Source of the DNA: Plantago ovata
Taxonomy: Eukaryota; Streptophyta; Magnoliopsida; Lamiales; Plantaginaceae
Direction: 5' to 3'
NCBI GenBank assembly: GCA_028274465.1
Contig: CM051455.1
Span: forward strand, 45,215,129-45,279,128
Length of the DNA stretch: 64,000 bases
The first letter of the stretch is position 1, and each line of letters opens with the position of its first letter. Below the pieces are notes generated by a model. It did no database searches. It saw nothing but the letters and a program-made list of their open reading frames with translations, and was not told the DNA's origin. This document shows, in pieces, positions 24,487 to 37,200 of this stretch. The translations under genes and the position numbers were made by a program.

Positions 24487-26878
24487 ATGGATGTACTGGG
24501 GAGAATGTTATTGGTCTTGGCTGTTCTGTTTGGTACGGTGCTGAATGCTGCGGTTTTGTGCAATGGAGGAACCACGAGTCGATTCCTGAGACAAGTTGAG
24601 AAGTCTGTTGACATGCCACTTGATAGTGACGTTTTCCAGGTCCCTCCTGGCTACAATGCACCACAACAGGTTCTTTTATTATTTATTTACAACCAATAGC
24701 GTGAAGAAAATTCTAATAGTTGGAGACTGGAGGATTTTGCTTTTGTGTTTTTCGTTAAGTTGAGCTAGCTTTATAAGACAGAACTTTTATGCTGTATTTA
24801 GGTACATATAACACAAGGTGATCACGTTGGAAGATCAGTGATTGTGTCGTGGATTACCATGGATGAGGAGGGCTCAAGTACAGTTCTATATCGCGAAGAG
24901 TACGGTCAAGAGATGAAGCAAGCAGAAGGGAGAGTGACCAAGTACAAGTATTACAATTATACTTCTGGTTATATCCATCATTGCCCAATTGAACACTTGA
25001 AGGTGAGTATTGCCCCTGACCCTTTAGTTGATTCCGTTCGTAGGAGCTCAACAGAATGGACATGACTGATTGTTTTGCACAAATGGTTCGTTTTCTTGTT
25101 CTGCGTTGGCAGTTCAATACCAAATATTACTATGAGCTTGGAATGGGGAACACAACAAGAGTCTTTTGGTTTACTACTCCCCCTGAAGTTGGCCCTGATG
25201 TCCCATATACTTTTGGACTTATAGGTACTCCTATTTGTTCGTCCTGCTTTTGCCTTGGCACAGTAAGTGCAGCAAGTTAGGCATAACTAGTTAAAGCTTT
25301 TGTGTTTACAGTTTACTGATACAGAACAAACTGGCTTAACTTGCAAACTGTTTGAGCATGATTTTACACACAGATCAACATGTTTTCAATTCAATGCACC
25401 TTTTATGTTTGGTGCCCTTATGCACCCTCATGTGAATGTTGCAAGCTGGATCCATTCTAAAAGATACATACTCAAGAATTTCCATTTGCTTCATGGTGAA
25501 GTGACTATTATCCTAAGTTTCTGCTATATTAGGGGATCTTGGCCAGACTTATGACTCTAACAGAACGCTTACAGGGACAAGCAGTTTTGTTTGTTGGAGA
25601 TTTATCTTACGCTGATAGATATCCAAATCATGACAATGTGAGATGGGATACATGGGGAAGATTCGTGGAAAGAAGTGTTGCTTATCAGCCATGGATTTGG
25701 ACCGCTGGAAATCATGAACTTGATTTCGCTCCAGAAATTGTGAGTGATGTGAAGTGTCAGTAACCTTTTAACTTACCGGTCATGCTATCTGTCAATTATG
25801 CATATCACCATATGAGCTGTTTTTCTTGTTTTTGTGTACCGAAGTCTTGCAATTTCCATTACAGGGCGAAACAAAACCGTTCAAGCCTTACTCCCACCGT
25901 TATCATACCCCTTACAAAGCATCAAATAGTACTACCCCTTTCTGGTACTCTATCAAGAGAGCTTCAGCATATATCATAGTCTTGTCATCCTATTCTGCTT
26001 ATGGTAAGAGTTTCTCAACTTTTCTGTGTTTCAGTGCAAATTGTTTCATTTTGACATAATCATTGTGTCCTTATCCTGTTTCTACAGGCAAATACACGCC
26101 TCAGTACATGTGGCTCCAGAATGAGCTTCCAAAAGTTAATAGGACCGAAACACCATGGCTGATAGTTGTTATGCATGTTCCCTGGTACAATAGCTACAAT
26201 ACTCACTATATGGAAGGGGAAACCATGAGAGTCATGTATGAGCCATGGCTCGTCCAGTACAGAGTTGATGTCGTATTCTCAGGCCATGTCCACGCTTATG
26301 AACGATCAGTATGTGCTCCTAATCTCAGCACCTCACACTCACAGGGGTTTCTGCACGGGCTCCAAAGCCAGTGAAAACTGAAGAACAGATTTATGAATCT
26401 CCGCAAACACTTCAGTTTCAGTTATTGATTTGATTTTCATTTCATTATTACATATATATGATACCAATCTTCTACATTGCAGAAACGTGTTTCAAACATT
26501 GCCTACAACATTGTAAACGGAGTTTGCAAGCCAGTGGACGACCAATCTGCCCCAGTTTACATAATCATAGGAGATGGAGGGAATATTGAAGGCTTAGCCA
26601 CTAAGTTAGAACTGTTATATAACTTGTTTAGGCTGTTACTTTGACACTGAAGTGGTACCTAATGTCTAATGACATGTTTTGTTTCTGTATTCAGCATGAC
26701 AGAGCCACAGCCTGAGTATTCGGCTTTTCGTGAGGCGAGTTTCGGCCATGCCACGTTCGATGTCAAGAATCGTAGCCATGCCTACTTTAGTTGGCACCGG
26801 AATGATGACAGATACGCCACTCAAGCGGATTCCATGTGGCTATTGAACAAACTTTGGAATGTGGTTGATGATTTCTAG
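24487..26878 (+). pseudogene. Purple acid phosphatase, array copy B (23-base deletion in exon 4)
   Basis: The exon plan equals that of copies A and C: 24487-24669, 24802-25002, 25113-25224, 25533-25739, 25865-26003, 26088-26308, 26483-26604, 26695-26878. Signal peptide and blocks GDLSY, GNHE, VVMH and GHVH are all present. Exon 4, however, is 207 bases where A and C have 230. The missing 23 bases fall after CTTAC (about 25572), between the GDLG metal block and GDLSY. Normal splicing therefore shifts the frame and reaches a TGA at 25613-25615. A CAG at 25582-25584 could serve as a replacement acceptor that restores frame, but the protein would lose about 18 residues including the first metal-binding Asp. 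Earlier ATGs at 24460 and 24469 are possible but lie too near the TATA-like box. Loss of activity is likely unless the deletion is an assembly error. Confidence 0.9.
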
Positions 26879-27964
26879 GAAAAAGAAAATGTAGAGAGAT
26901 TTCATATATAGAAAAAAATGAGTTTGTTATTAATCAGGCGCAAAAATAGTCTAACACTTGGTCTCTGGTGTGTTTACACTCAAATTGTCAAATGGCCTCG
27001 TCGTTTTTCTCCATCTAGTATCTAGTGTTGGATATTTTGTTATTTTTTCAAAAATATCACGTTTTTAGACTTTTTAGACTTGGTCTTGAATAACTTCTTT
27101 CTCAACATTCTTGCTTCTAAATTTAGTAAATTTTATTTGTCAAATCTGTTCCTTACAAACTCATTAGAAGAAGGTTTTACTAGTCTCTTGACCATGAAGT
27201 TAAAAGTATAATTTTGGCTGTGTGTTTGCTATATAAAAAGATAAACATAACATGTATACACAGAATTTACCATCTCACAGAGATAAACCTCTTCTAAATT
27301 CTAAATTCGTTTTGCTATTTACCTTTGCTGCTGAACACTATTTGCTTCTTGCTGCATAAACTCTTAAACTCGCCTTTTTAAAATTTTTAAAATTTTAAAT
27401 TTTAAATTTTGTGATTTAGATTTAGTAGGATTTTTAAAATTTGACCGGCCACCAAAATACAATAATTATACATCTAGCCCCACAATCAAGTGAGATTTTT
27501 CATCCTATATCGCCCAGATTTAGACTAAATCTAAATCACAAAACTATCCTTGCTAATGCTACAGAAATACAGTAACTTACAGTGGATTTGAACAGTAAAC
27601 TACAGTAAATTTGAGATACTCACTTATTAGATATTGGTAGATTTTGCCAACATCTAGCACAAAAGGACAACTACATTTAGTCTTCCAGACAGCTTAAATT
27701 CAATTGAAGCCTTAAAATATCCGCCCAATTTCAATTTCATCCTAGTCAGTCAATTTCGCATCACAATCATTAATTGTCAATGTCAACATGCTATTTTATA
27801 TATTTATTTATTTCCACATTCATTATTAATTTGCTCATGTTAATAATGGACCGAAACTCAAGGTGTATGATCCCAAAGGTGTGCTCAAAGTAAACGGTTT
27901 CAATCCATTGACTTGTAATCCAAGTCCTATATTAGTATATGTCTTTCTTCTAGGATAAACTCCT

Positions 27965-27972
27965 GGATATTC
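27965..27972 (+). promoter_or_regulatory. P1BS-like PHR1-binding motif upstream of phosphatase C
   Basis: GGATATTC fits the GNATATNC consensus bound by PHR1-type phosphate-starvation regulators and lies 118 bases before the ATG of copy C. I did not find the motif close upstream of copies A or B. An eight-base motif with two free positions can occur by chance. Confidence 0.3.
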
Positions 27973-28034
27973 TTGCCTAGACGTTGTTCTTTAATGTTTC
28001 GTAATCTCCATGTAAAATTCCTTTCTTTGTACTC

Positions 28035-28049
28035 TTCTATTTAAGCACT
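28035..28049 (+). promoter_or_regulatory. TATA-like box of phosphatase C
   Basis: TTCTATTTAAGCACT is identical to the sequence upstream of copy B and lies 55 bases before the ATG at 28090. Confidence 0.6.
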
Positions 28050-28089
28050 TGCTGATGCGTGTGTAAGAACAGAGTTTTTAGCGAACGAT

Positions 28090-30809
28090 ATGGGTGTACC
28101 GGCCGGGAGAGCGCTATTTGTCCTCGCTGTTATGGTTGTTATGTTGCAGAATGCTGCAGTTTTGTGCATTGGAGGAACCACGAGCCGGTTCTTGAGGCAC
28201 TCTGAGGTGTCTGGCGATATGCCAATCGATAGCGATGTGTTCAAGGTTCCTCCAGGCTACAATGCGCCACAACAGGTTCCTTGTCTTCCTTTTCTTTTTT
28301 TAATTTTATTTATGTTATTGTTAATTATCAGTTACTACTAGCATTTCTGGATTAATGCGCATTTCCAATCGATAGCATTCTTGAGGCACTGTGCAACACA
28401 CAAAGTATCATAGTGTACGTAGCATTGACTAACCCGGAAAGGGGAAGGGTGGATATATTTTTGTACAGGTCTTAATTTACTGAATGCTTTCTATATGCCA
28501 ATGTCGACCACCAGGTCACAAGCATCTTAAACCTGTTTTCATCTTTTATTAACTTTAATTTAACTTATTTTTTAAGTCACTTATGATGTTTTTAACTTTT
28601 TAGGTACATATAACACAAGGCGATCATGTTGGAAAGGCAATGATTGTATCATGGGTTACCGTAGATGAGAAGGGCTCGAGCAAAGTTTTGTATTGGGCGG
28701 AGAACAGTCGAGAGAAAAAAAAAGCAAATGGGAAAGTGACCAAGTACACGTTTTACAATTATACCTCCGGTTACATCCATCACTGCAAAATTCATAATTT
28801 AAAGGTGTTTTTTTATTTTTCTCTCTTTCAAATTTATCTGTCTTTAACTGATCAGATTCAGAACTCTTTGCCTCTTTAGTTGGATTATGCAAAGAATGAG
28901 CATTGCTGCTTTTTGTCTGAATCATATCGTTAATTTTCTTCTTTTCTTCCATGGCAGTATGATACTAAATATTACTATGTGGTTGGAATCGGGCACACAA
29001 CAAGAACGTTTTGGTTTACTACTCCCCCGGAAGTTGGTCCTGATGTTCCATATACTTTTGGTCTTATAGGTACTTCGATTTTTGCCTAACCACTCGGTCA
29101 TCCTGCTTTTTCGGTTCATACAAGCATATGGTCTTAAAAGCAGTGAGTTAGGGCTAAGTGTTTGCTGTCAACTTTCAGGTTGTATAGGTTATAGTTTGTG
29201 TATCTGATGATTAGACCTCGGTAATTAAAATGATTCTACATACAGATAACATGTTTTCAAGTCGACACAATCACATTCAGTTGCACTATATGTTCAAAGT
29301 TTAAACAAGTGATAGACTGATAGTAATAGTTATGCACCCAAATTCGTGATGGTTGCAAGCTGAAATGATGTTTAAAAACTATAGAATATAAGTAGTAGTG
29401 TACTCGAGAATCTTCTTGGCCCCATGGTGAAGTTACTCTTACTGTTTTCTGCCATATTAGGGGATCTTGGCCAGACCTATGACTCCAACAAGACTCTTAC
29501 GCATTACGAGCAAAATCCTAGCAAGGGACAGGCGCTTTTGTTTGCTGGAGATCTTAGTTACGCTGACAGATATCCAAATCATGACAATGTCAGATGGGAT
29601 ACATGGGGAAGATTTGTTGAAAGAAGTGTTGCTTATCAACCTTGGATTTGGGCTGCTGGAAATCATGAAATTGATTTTGTTCCAGAAATTGTAAGCAACG
29701 TGCAAATCCTGTCTTTCAACTTACCAGTGATGATGCTATGTGTTGAAAATTACGCAAAGCTTCAATGTCTCCAACATATAAGCTGTTCTGTTTTCATTCA
29801 TGTATATGAGCTGCTCCTATTTCTATATAACCAAGTCTTGGAACATCCATTTCAGGGTGAAACAGAACCCTTCAAGCCTTTCTCTCACCGTTATCATACA
29901 CCTTACGGAGCATCAAATAGCACTGCTCCGTTTTGGTACTCTATCAAGAGAGCTTCAGCATATATCATAGTCTTGTCATCATATTCAGCATATGGTAATA
30001 GTTATTCAGTTTTGCCAGTGTTTCAAAGCAAATCTTTTCACTCTGACTTTAACATTGTGTCCTTAATCTGTTGTAGGCAAATACACACCTCAGTATAGGT
30101 GGCTCCTAAACGAGCTTCCAAAAGTCAATAGAACTGAAACACCATGGCTGATAGTTGTTATGCATGCTCCATGGTACAATAGCTACGATTCTCACTACAT
30201 GGAAGGAGAAACCATGAGAGTCATGTATGAGCCATGGCTTGTCCAGTACAAAGTTGATGTCGTAATCTCAGGCCATGTTCACGCCTATGAGCGATCAGTA
30301 TGTGCTGCTAATCTCAGTTACTCCAATACTCACTGGGTGTTTGCACGGGCTTTTACAAGTTTCATATATATGATTTTCATTTCATTTGATATGACACTAA
30401 TCTTCTACATTGCAGAAACGTGTTTCAAACATTGCTTACAACATTGTGAACGGAATTTGCAAGCCCGTGGTCAACCAATCTGCCCCAGTTTACATAACTA
30501 TAGGAGATGGAGGGAATAGTGAAGGCTTATCCACCATGTAAGAACTAATAGAACTGTTGTTACGTTGTTACTTTGACACTAGAATGGTACCTAATGGCAC
30601 GTTTTGTTTATGTATTCAGAATGACAGAACCACAGCCTGAGTATTCAGCTTTCCGGGAGGCGAGTTTTGGTCATGGCATGTTTGATATCAAGAATCGTAC
30701 CCACGCTTACTTTAGTTGGCACCGTAATGATGATGGATACGCCATTCAAGCGGATTCCATGTGGTTATTGAACAGGCAGTGGAATCCGGTTGATGACTCG
30801 ACAAGTTGA
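28090..30809 (+). CDS. Purple acid phosphatase, array copy C (intact)
   Basis: Eight exons encode 466 residues: 28090-28275, 28604-28804, 28958-29069, 29461-29690, 29856-29994, 30077-30297, 30416-30537, 30620-30809. A signal peptide covers about residues 1-26. Metal ligands are complete: Asp168 (GDLG), Asp197 and Tyr200 (GDLSY), Asn234 (GNHE), His319 (VVMH), His356/His358 (GHVH). It is closest in sequence to copy B, sharing GKYTPQY, the KRVSNIAYN exon 7 start and promoter sequence, so B and C probably arose from the later duplication. Role and location are as for copy A: a secretory-pathway acid phosphatase releasing phosphate from organic esters. The P1BS-like site upstream suggests, but does not prove, phosphate-starvation control. 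The downstream frame to 31024 is 3' untranslated sequence. Confidence 0.94.
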
Positions 30810-31274
30810 GATATGGAGGGGATCGACTACTTAATAAAAACATCCAGATGGAGTTCACATCTGCATTTGACTGGTGCTACAAGTACATAAACGGGACATA
30901 TTTCTTCGATGATGCAACGTGTAGAAGTACTCGGGGCTCAGAGCATCATCGTGCAGAAGCACTCAGAAGTCGGGTCTCGGAGTGCAACAAGTTTGTTGAA
31001 ATAAGTGAATGCTCCTTGGATTGAATAGCTATTGTGATGATTGTGTTGGTGGTTTCTTTTTTTCATTAGGCCAGTTATACGAGGATATCATCGTTCCCTT
31101 TTCTATTCTTATTATGTATGGCAAAACTCAAGAACAGCTTTTCTAAGTTGTGTACATCTAGAACTCTGCCTCTATATTTCCAGTTGCTCATGGATCTCGT
31201 ATAGATTGCTTTTTATATGCAGTTGTCCACATTGTATGTTATTTACCGAATGAATTGAAACTTATGGTTCATGT

Positions 31275-31440
31275 TTAGGTTAATATCCCACATCGGGTTT
31301 GTTAAGGTTCTTTAGCTTCTATATAATTGCACAAAGTCCAATAATAGTTTGGTTGAATTAGAATTATTATGTTTCAAATTGGTATTGACCTAGGCTATGC
31401 TCGGAAAAGTTTAACCTAGCTCTGATACCAATTTAAATAT
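31275..31440 (-). mobile_element. LTR-retroelement relic with primer-binding-like site
   Basis: The minus strand reads TTGGTATCAGAGCTAGG near 31415-31432, matching the initiator-Met tRNA primer-binding site common to plant LTR elements. At the other end lies TTAATATCCCACATCGGG, a motif frequent at plant retroelement termini. No coding domains or second LTR were seen, so only a small relic remains. Confidence 0.5.
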
Positions 31441-31479
31441 AATATAAATTACTTCAACTTTTTGAAGTTTTTATATTTT

Positions 31480-31571
31480 TAGAAAGGTTTTTCACCCCTG
31501 ACATGGGAAGGTGAGAGACTATTTTTAGAAAGGTTTTGCGTTTCACCACTGACGTGGGAAGGTGAGAGACT
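31480..31571. repeat. Imperfect tandem duplication
   Basis: Two units share TTAGAAAGGTTTT, then CAC(C)(C/A)CTGAC(A/G)TGGGAAGG, then TGAGAGACT. The period is about 45-50 bases. Confidence 0.65.
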
Positions 31572-33528
31572 CGATAACCTCGCTTTTCCTGATTTGTGTG
31601 GTGTGCAGAAAACAACAGAAAGCAAAAGCAAGCAAGTTCGAGGTGATTCAAAGTCCCAAGTTTTTATAAACTAGGTCTTCGATTTTAAAATTAAATATTA
31701 ATTTGACTTTCATACTAGTTTTTTATTTTTTATAATTTTTATAAACTAGATTTCGGTTTTAATATTAAATGCTCAAATTTTTTGACGATACTGTAAGTTC
31801 AAGAGAATATTAGAAGCCAACATGATACAACACCCCTCGCATAGAAAACTGGAACATAGAAGATAAAAAAAAAAAAAAAAAAAAAAAAATTAAGCTCCGG
31901 CCCAATAGGGGAAAGGGAGGTGTGACAAGTGTTTGCATGGAACGATGTGGAACTTATGGTTAGCAAGGAATGGAGGATTATGATCGAATGGAGGTGTGGT
32001 AAGTGTTTTGACATGGAACGATGTGGATCTTTAAAGGGGAAGTTTCGTCTCCTTGGCAAGTAGTCGAGAAAATAAAGATGCATTGTTGGTTTTGGTTTAA
32101 GGTGAGAGGGAAGTTGGAGGATTATGATCGAATAGGCTCGTGGTTCTTGGAACCACGCTTGTGTGTGAATTTAAAAGATTAAGGGAGGAGTAACTGAACC
32201 CCGGGGTGGCCCATGGAGATCATAACCACAAGCTTAAGATGGCGCTATGCTATGACGAAGAGGATTCACCAACTTTTGAGGTAGATAGAAGACATTTATG
32301 CCCATGATCATTAGCGAACTGATGATCCAAGTGATTGTTGAAACCTGTTACATGCAGTTATTGGCCAACGAATTACTCCACAAAACACAAGGATGTTCAT
32401 TGTAATATATTGTCATAAGAGAATTAGTAGCAGATTAGTTTTAGGAGTAATAAATAGTAAGTTCTTACTCCAATTGAGTTGGCATATTATAATCCCATCT
32501 AGGCCTTGCTACTCGTGAACTTGAGTAGTGGAATAAGCGCAAGGGAAGTTCAAATGATAAGATCATCTGCAATATATAGATAAATCATTAAGGTTTTATG
32601 TTAAATGGACAATTAAAAAAAATCATAATTCAGCTAAGCTTAGGATCTTGATCATGGTATGTTTTTGTCTTTACATAATCACAGTGCTATGAATTATGAT
32701 GATGAGTGGAGTTCATATTCTCTTAAACTACAATTGAAGTATCAATAACCACTTGAATACAAACACAAATTTATGAAGCAAATGTAACCTCTTGAATACA
32801 AACACAAATTTATGAAAGCAAATGTTTGTAAATAAGCAACCAACAAATGATCAAAAATATATTAGATATTAGAAGAAATGTATAAACAAAATAATTATGT
32901 AAGAAGAATGCTTACAATGATCAAGTTTCCAGCCCCATCAATGGTTGCAACAATTAAACTCGGAACTATAGTTAAACATCGTGTTAATTAATGAGTTTCT
33001 AATCCATGGTTTCAGCCGTAAATCAAGGTAGCCGTGCAACGAAATAAAGATAAACTTAAATAGAGAAGTTCTATAAATTAAGGCGGTGATCGAATTAAGT
33101 GGTGGCAAATACATATAACTGTTGAAACTTAAATAGTGGACTTATTAAACAAGTAGGGACAAACTGCTTTATCGCTATGGAAGAAAATTTTAGATCACCA
33201 AATTCGCAAGGAACGAAAGACCAACACAATCACATGAAAATGTTAAGAGGCCATTTTAAATGTTTGGTACAATACTAACAGGAATGGCTACTGAAAATTA
33301 CATTCCCCCCCCAACTTGCTTCCTCCCTAGATTATTATAATTACATCACCCACAAACCCACAAATTTAACTTTTCATAAATTAAAACTACTACGAAAGTA
33401 CTATTTTAACTGTGATCAAATATTTGATTTTAACTTTGATCAAACAAGTTTTTGATTTATTACACATTTATTTCAAATGTTTTCAAATTTACCATAATAG
33501 CACTATATAATTTAATACAATTCACATA

Positions 33529-33785
33529 CTCCCTCCGTCCGAGAACAGTTGCACCGTTTTGACTTTTCGCAGTCAACAGAATTGAAGTTTGACTACAAAT
33601 TAATCTTAAATTATAATGATAAAATGTTTAACAAAATTACATATTGAAAATTTAGGATCTAAAATTTCATAATATAATTTTAATAAATATTTTACTATTA
33701 TAATTTAAGAGTAATTCATAGTCAAACTTCAATTTCGTTGACTGCAAAAAGTCAAAACGGTGCAACTGTTCTGGGACGGACGGAG
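33529..33785. mobile_element. Stowaway MITE (Tc1/mariner type)
   Basis: CTCCCTCCGTCC at the left is mirrored by GGACGGACGGAG at the right, each flanked by TA (33527-33528, 33786-33787). The inverted arms extend over roughly 75 bases each, through AACAGTTGCACCGTTTTGAC and its complement. The 257-bp element has no coding capacity. Its terminus and TA duplication are diagnostic of Stowaway elements. Confidence 0.9.
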
Positions 33786-34250
33786 TATGTTCTTAAAATT
33801 TCAAAATGGTCCTCTTTTTTTTTCCGCAAATTCATCCCATACAAACTTTATATTGCAAATTAAAATCAAATTTTATAAAAAAGATAATAATAAAAAAAAA
33901 ACCAATCGGAGCTCTTCCGTTCGGAGTTGTGTGATGCTCCGAGCGAATTGGAGCTGTAAAACACAAATAAAAAAAAAATCACTTTGATTTGGTTTATTAT
34001 TCATTTATGGTATGTCGTGATAGTGAATGCTATATAAAAAAACACCCAAACTTACAAAACAGGACGAAGACGAATGCAAATTATTCAATCGTGCAGCTCA
34101 CTTATTATTATTATCAGATTGAAAAGCAAGCTGCAACTGAGACAAACTACTCTGGTGAAAAACGAGCGAAACCCCCAGTCGTACTCGTCGTGTTCAACTA
34201 GCTATCTCAATTGATAGATGAAGACGAGTTACAGAGTTTAAACTACAACA

Positions 34251-37200
34251 ATGGCCGATCCTTCGGTCGAGACCGTTTTGCCGGAAAATGGCGATCCAAA
34301 TCCGACAATCGATTCGAATATTGATGGAAAGTTAACTTCGGATCCGGAATACTTCAGCTGTTTGCTTCAGCCATCGCCTCCTGATTCCGATCCCAATTAC
34401 ATCGGAATCCGCCGCCTCCTCCTCTATCGCAAGGCGGAGAACGGCGTTGTCCGCCGCAAGGTACTCTCGTTTTCTGTCGCTTGTATATGTATGCATACAT
34501 TCCGAATTTCCGATACAGATTTGTATACATTTCGGAGATTATTTGTTTTTTATTTTGAGAAGAACCGAATACATTGGCTTATGGTGTTAAAGCATAAATT
34601 TAATTCATATGCCTGTGATTTGTTAATCTGAGGTTAAGACTATTATTGTAATATGTTTCCAGCGTATATGTATGTCTATGTAATCAAATCATTATGTATT
34701 TCTGGAATTAGGTGTTTGGTGAATTTTCATTTAGAGATCACTTGCGAGTTGATGAGTACGAACTGATTAGGTTAGTGTTATGCATTTCGCAAATGAGAAA
34801 CAAAAACTGAATTACTGCATATGTGTTTGGTTACTTACGTTGAGGCGTTGAGGCCTGGGCTTAAGATGGATATTGTGATGTGAGATTGTTTGTTTGTATG
34901 ATGAAATGTGCGTTGATCATGAATTCGTGATTGAAGCAACTATTTGTTACCGAAAAGGTTAATAAAACCTGTTTCATGTGGTTTGGTTTCATTTTCATTT
35001 ACTGTAGTCGTGTTCAGTAACTTTAGCTGTATGTTGTGTATTCAGGAAAAGGTCAACCTCTAAAGAGGATTTCCATAAGTTTGTATTGGAGTCTGTTTAT
35101 ATTTTGGAAAGTAGATGTTCGAGTGGATATCCGCAAAAATTCGCTCATGATTTGATGAATTTTACGTGCTTTATTCAATGAGTATTAAATGAATACATTC
35201 ACTATATGCATGGTACAAATGAGAAGAAAATATTGATTTAACGCCAATGCCTGTGGTTTACTATTTTGAGCTTAAAATTAGTATTATCGTAGGTTATTAA
35301 TTATCAATGATTATTTGTATGCTGAAGTTCATTTGTATAGTGATTCAAGCAACCATTGCTGAGGAGGTTAATAGTTGTTGCTGTAATGTTCTGGTTTCAT
35401 ATACAATATTCATGTTTTCTTGCATGTTATCAGTATAAAGAGTACGAACTGAATACACTGCACATTACAAATAAGAATAAAAAACTGAATCAATGGCATG
35501 TGCATGTGGTTTGTTAATTTGACCTTAAAAGTTAAAATTGATATTACAATTTATTAACAATGTATCTTTAAAATAAAACCGTGTGGATCATGATTGAATC
35601 AACAGTTGCTGAGAAGGCTAATAACAACTGCTTGAAAGTGTTCTGGTTCCATTTGTGATATTCGCAATCTGATGCATCTGTCGTATAGTTTTGGAAATGG
35701 TCAGCCTCCACAGAAGATTTTTTCATTTTGTTGTACGGCTGAAGTAATAGTTACAGTATTCATGCCTTAAAAATTTACTGCATCTATGCTTTAAAAATTT
35801 TCCTCCCAAGAAAAGAAAAAAAAAGCCTTAAAAATATGCTGAGAAGGTTACAGACTTACAGCGGCTGCTTTTAGTATTCTCATTTCATTTCCAATATTCA
35901 TCTTCTGCTGCACTTGTTGTATAATTTGGAAACAATCAACCTCTAGAGGGGATCTCTTTCATTTTGTTATTATAAGTAAGCCCGAGGTGCTAATAGTATT
36001 TTCATTATGCCCTAAAAGTTCACTGCATGCTCTCTAGTAATACGTGATGAAGAATCTCTGGATGATGATCTTCTGTTTTTGATGTTTGGATAGAACGCTT
36101 CAGCAATTGCATTATTGTTTTCAAACACGTCTCCAACATTAAATCATTAATTATCACCAAGTCTTGGTCATTGATTAAGTTCTCTGCTGTCATAGGATTG
36201 GAGATGCAATGGAAAAGGCTATGTGGCCTACCGTAATTATATTAGTAGGCCAAGAAATTGGGAGAATTCACAAACATTAAGCCGCTTCAGCACTCCCGGG
36301 AACAGGTAGTTTAAGAAATTGACCCTAATTCCGGGGCAACTATCTGGCCGGCCATTATCACAAAATGAATTTCAGATGGGTTTTTGACTTATTGCAATAA
36401 TTCAAAAGTGCAGTTGTACCTATCTAAAATGATACCAAAACGGAGTGATTTCCTTTTTCAAAATGTGTATGGTTAGAATAGACCCCAAATAATTTTCCCC
36501 CAATTATGATGGACTATTGATGGATGACTTTTGCAATCATACTTAGCTTTGTCACAAGAAAGCAATCACAAGTATTTCCAGTGAGGATTTGTTCTGTTGT
36601 GCTAGTTTCCTCATTTGAACTATTTGAACATTAAGTATGAGTCCTTACTAAGTTTTCAAGTGTTACTGTTTGGTTATTGTTTAAGTTTTTCTTCCATAAT
36701 ATTCTCACATCAGGTTAATTTACTGGTTGATGCATCAGTGGACGTTGGCTACCATCTCCAGGTCCACTCTCCGCCAATCAGCTTACTCGTTATCTTGAGG
36801 TGGAAAGCTGGAGCGCTGGCAGGGTATGCACCATCCATCTCCGATCATCTTTGTGATTACTTTGTATGCCTTTGCCCTGAATTTCTCTGGAACTGGCATA
36901 AATCTGAAAGGGTTACAGAATTTTCTAAGCAGTAATGATAGATAGTTTCCCAGTTTCTGGTTACATTTTATATATCATGCATATTCTTTTTTTTCAGGAT
37001 ATGCGAACTTCTAGCCAAGCACTGAGCCGCTCCAGTTCCAATGCAAGTGATGTTGAGCGTCAACGTAAAAAGGGGGAACCTGCATATTCTTTTGTGGGGA
37101 TGCATTGCATTTTCGACCAATGCAAAGCCATGGGTAGTTTCTTCAGTTGAATTTGATTGTATTTATGACAGTGAGGTTTCTATGTTTTCTCATGTTCTGT

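Larger units (their letters stand above)
26879..28089. other. Intergenic region between phosphatases B and C, with inverted repeat
   Basis: TTTTGTGATTTAGATTTAGT near 27406 recurs inverted near 27523-27543 (CTAAATCTAAATCACAAAAC), closing a 140-bp fold-back, possibly an old MITE. The last 150 bases form the promoter of copy C. No gene was seen. Confidence 0.55.
30810..33528. other. Intergenic region with retroelement relics and short repeats
   Basis: No host gene was found. It holds the 3' end of phosphatase C, a retroelement relic (31275-31440), a local duplication near 31480-31571, a long A tract near 31867-31889, and a 41-base tandem duplication near 32747-32826 (core CTTGAATACAAACACAAATT). 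The rest appears featureless. Confidence 0.5.

Noticed and set aside
30806..31024. 72-residue ORF after phosphatase C
   Set aside because: It overlaps the stop of copy C and lies in the 3' untranslated region; no domain is seen.
34711..34770. Possible extra exon in intron 1 of the WDR13-like gene
   Set aside because: It is open and has AG/GT edges, but exons 1 and 2 join cleanly without it and the conserved run continues across that junction.
36715..36823. Earlier acceptor for WDR13-like exon 3
   Set aside because: The CAG at 36712-36714 leads to an in-frame stop, whereas the next CAG gives the continuous SGRWLPSPGPLS reading.
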